Assembly: GCA_028292145.1 (NCBI GenBank)
Contig: JAQGMX010000410.1
Coordinates: 1-5,682, forward strand
DNA from: Variovorax sp.
GTDB lineage: Bacteria; Pseudomonadota; Gammaproteobacteria; Burkholderiales; Burkholderiaceae_C
DNA length: 5,682 nucleotides
Reading direction: 5' to 3'
Shown here: piece by piece, positions 4,811-5,682 of the stretch
Layout of the letters: each line of letters begins with the position of its first letter
Numbering within the stretch: position 1 is the first letter of the stretch
Position numbers and translations under genes: made by a program
Notes under the pieces: model-generated
The model's input: the letters and a program-made list of their open reading frames with translations, nothing else
Told to the model about the DNA's origin: nothing
The model's database searches: none

Positions 4811-5682
4811 ATGAGCCAAAGCCATCCCGCCGCACCAAGCCCGATCGAATTCATCGGAATGATCCAGAGCCGCAAGGCATCGGAAATCCATGCACCGGAA
4901 GGTCCTGCGATCGATCGAGACTATGTGCGGGCCTTCGCCCAGGCGCACGAGAGCGCTGGCTTCGACCGCATCCTCGTCCCGCACCATTCGACCGGGCCGG
5001 ACGCGACGCTCACCGTCGCCTATGCCGCATCGGTCACCGAGCGCATCCACTTCATGCTGGCGCACCGGCCCGGTTTCGTCGCGCCGACGCTGGCTGCGCG
5101 GCAATTCGCGTCGCTCGACCATTTCAGCGGCGGCCGGCTCGGCGTGCACTACATCTCCGGCGGCTCCGACGAGGAGCAGCGGCGCGACGGCGACTGGCTC
5201 GAGCACGACCAGCGCTATGCCCGCACCGACGAATACCTCGACGTGTTGCGCAAGGTATGGACTGCCGACAAGCCCTTCGATCACGAAGGCGCGCACTACC
5301 GCTACGCGCAGGCATTCTCCGAGGTGAAGCCCCTGCAGACGCAGAACGGCAGGCCGCATATTCCGGTGTACTTCGGCGGCGCCTCGGAGGCCGCCCTTCC
5401 GGTGGCCGGCAAGCATGCGGACGTCTATGCGCTGTGGGGCGAGTCGCACGATCAGGTACGCGAGCTCACCGGTCGCGTGCGTGCCGAAGCGGCGAAGCAT
5501 GGGCGCAGCGTGCGTTTCTCGGTGTCGTTCCGGCCCATCGTTGCCGACACCGAGGCGAAAGCCTGGGCGCGCGCCGACGCCATCCTTGCCGAGACACGGC
5601 GCCTGCGCATCGTGCAGGGCTTCGGCCGCGGCGGACCGCAGCAGAGCGAGGGCGCGAAGCGACTGCTGGCCGCGGCCGACAA
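4811..5682 (+). CDS. SsuD-like LLM-class flavin-dependent monooxygenase (3' end outside window)
   Basis: Two-component, FMNH2-dependent monooxygenase of the bacterial luciferase-like family, nearest in layout to alkanesulfonate monooxygenases (SsuD/MsuD), which release sulfite from C-S bonds in the cytoplasm. The frame runs from ATG 4811, set by AGGAG at 4800-4804, to the right edge: 290 codons, against about 360-390 for the family, so roughly 80-100 residues are missing. Visible family landmarks: HRPGFVAPTLAARQFASLD (85-103), FSGGRLGVHYISGGSDEE (105-122), GDWLEHDQRYARTDEYL (127-143), PVYFGGASEAA (185-195), DVYALWGE (204-211) and KHGRSVRFSVSFRPIV (229-244). By remembered alignment, the SsuD active-site Cys54 and the Arg226/His228 pair are not kept here (STGPDA at 60-65; SVSFRPI at 237-243), so its substrate probably differs from plain alkanesulfonates. 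It is divergent from the thiol dioxygenase operon and probably co-regulated with it. A partner flavin reductase is not seen. Confidence 0.9.
   Translation, partial: MSQSHPAAPSPIEFIGMIQSRKASEIHAPEGPAIDRDYVRAFAQAHESAGFDRILVPHHSTGPDATLTVAYAASVTERIHFMLAHRPGFVAPTLAARQFASLDHFSGGRLGVHYISGGSDEEQRRDGDWLEHDQRYARTDEYLDVLRKVWTADKPFDHEGAHYRYAQAFSEVKPLQTQNGRPHIPVYFGGASEAALPVAGKHADVYALWGESHDQVRELTGRVRAEAAKHGRSVRFSVSFRPIVADTEAKAWARADAILAETRRLRIVQGFGRGGPQQSEGAKRLLAAAD

Noticed and set aside
4796..5500. 234-codon minus-strand frame opposite the LLM monooxygenase
   Set aside because: Although moderately hydrophobic, it has no recognisable family and lies entirely against a gene with conserved motifs and a strong ribosome binding site.
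1..5682. CRISPR arrays, insertion sequences, attachment sites, tRNA or rRNA genes
   Set aside because: No regularly spaced repeats, transposase motifs, terminal inverted repeats or tRNA-like cloverleaf were seen on either strand.

Overview
The window is GC-rich DNA with strong GC bias at third codon positions, tightly packed genes and long antisense shadow frames. Together with the kind of RhlE helicase and the sulfur-enzyme neighbourhood, this suggests a beta-proteobacterium of the Burkholderiales (Burkholderia/Paraburkholderia-like). The assignment rests on remembered family resemblance, not on a search.

Layout, left to right. (1) Positions 1-950 (+) hold the C-terminal 315 codons of an RhlE-type DEAD-box RNA helicase whose start lies outside the window. 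(2) Positions 951-1258 are a short convergent/intergenic stretch. It holds a possible bidirectional hairpin (938-970), a 48-codon reading frame on the minus strand (977-1123) with a textbook Shine-Dalgarno and one likely membrane helix, and two further weak inverted repeats. (3) Positions 1259-4661 (-) are a three-gene operon, read right to left: an acyl-CoA-dehydrogenase-fold flavoprotein that appears to lack the dehydrogenase catalytic Glu, a cupin thiol dioxygenase of the Gln type (3-mercaptopropionate dioxygenase-like), and a four-domain rhodanese. Both junctions are 4-base ATGA stop/start overlaps, so the three products are probably translationally coupled. (4) Positions 4662-4810 are a 149-base divergent control region carrying a direct repeat spaced 21 bases. 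(5) From 4811 (+) to the right edge runs an incomplete SsuD-like bacterial-luciferase-family (LLM) monooxygenase with a strong ribosome binding site.

Working together: the four genes around 4662-4810 look like one organosulfur oxidation/assimilation divergon. Two flavin-type enzymes (LLM and acyl-CoA-dehydrogenase fold) would oxidise or desulfurise an organosulfur compound, a thiol dioxygenase would turn a small thiol into its sulfinate, and a multidomain sulfurtransferase would handle released sulfane sulfur or sulfite. The families are read from the sequence. The substrate and the order of steps are inference. No flavin reductase, transporter or regulator gene is visible inside the window.
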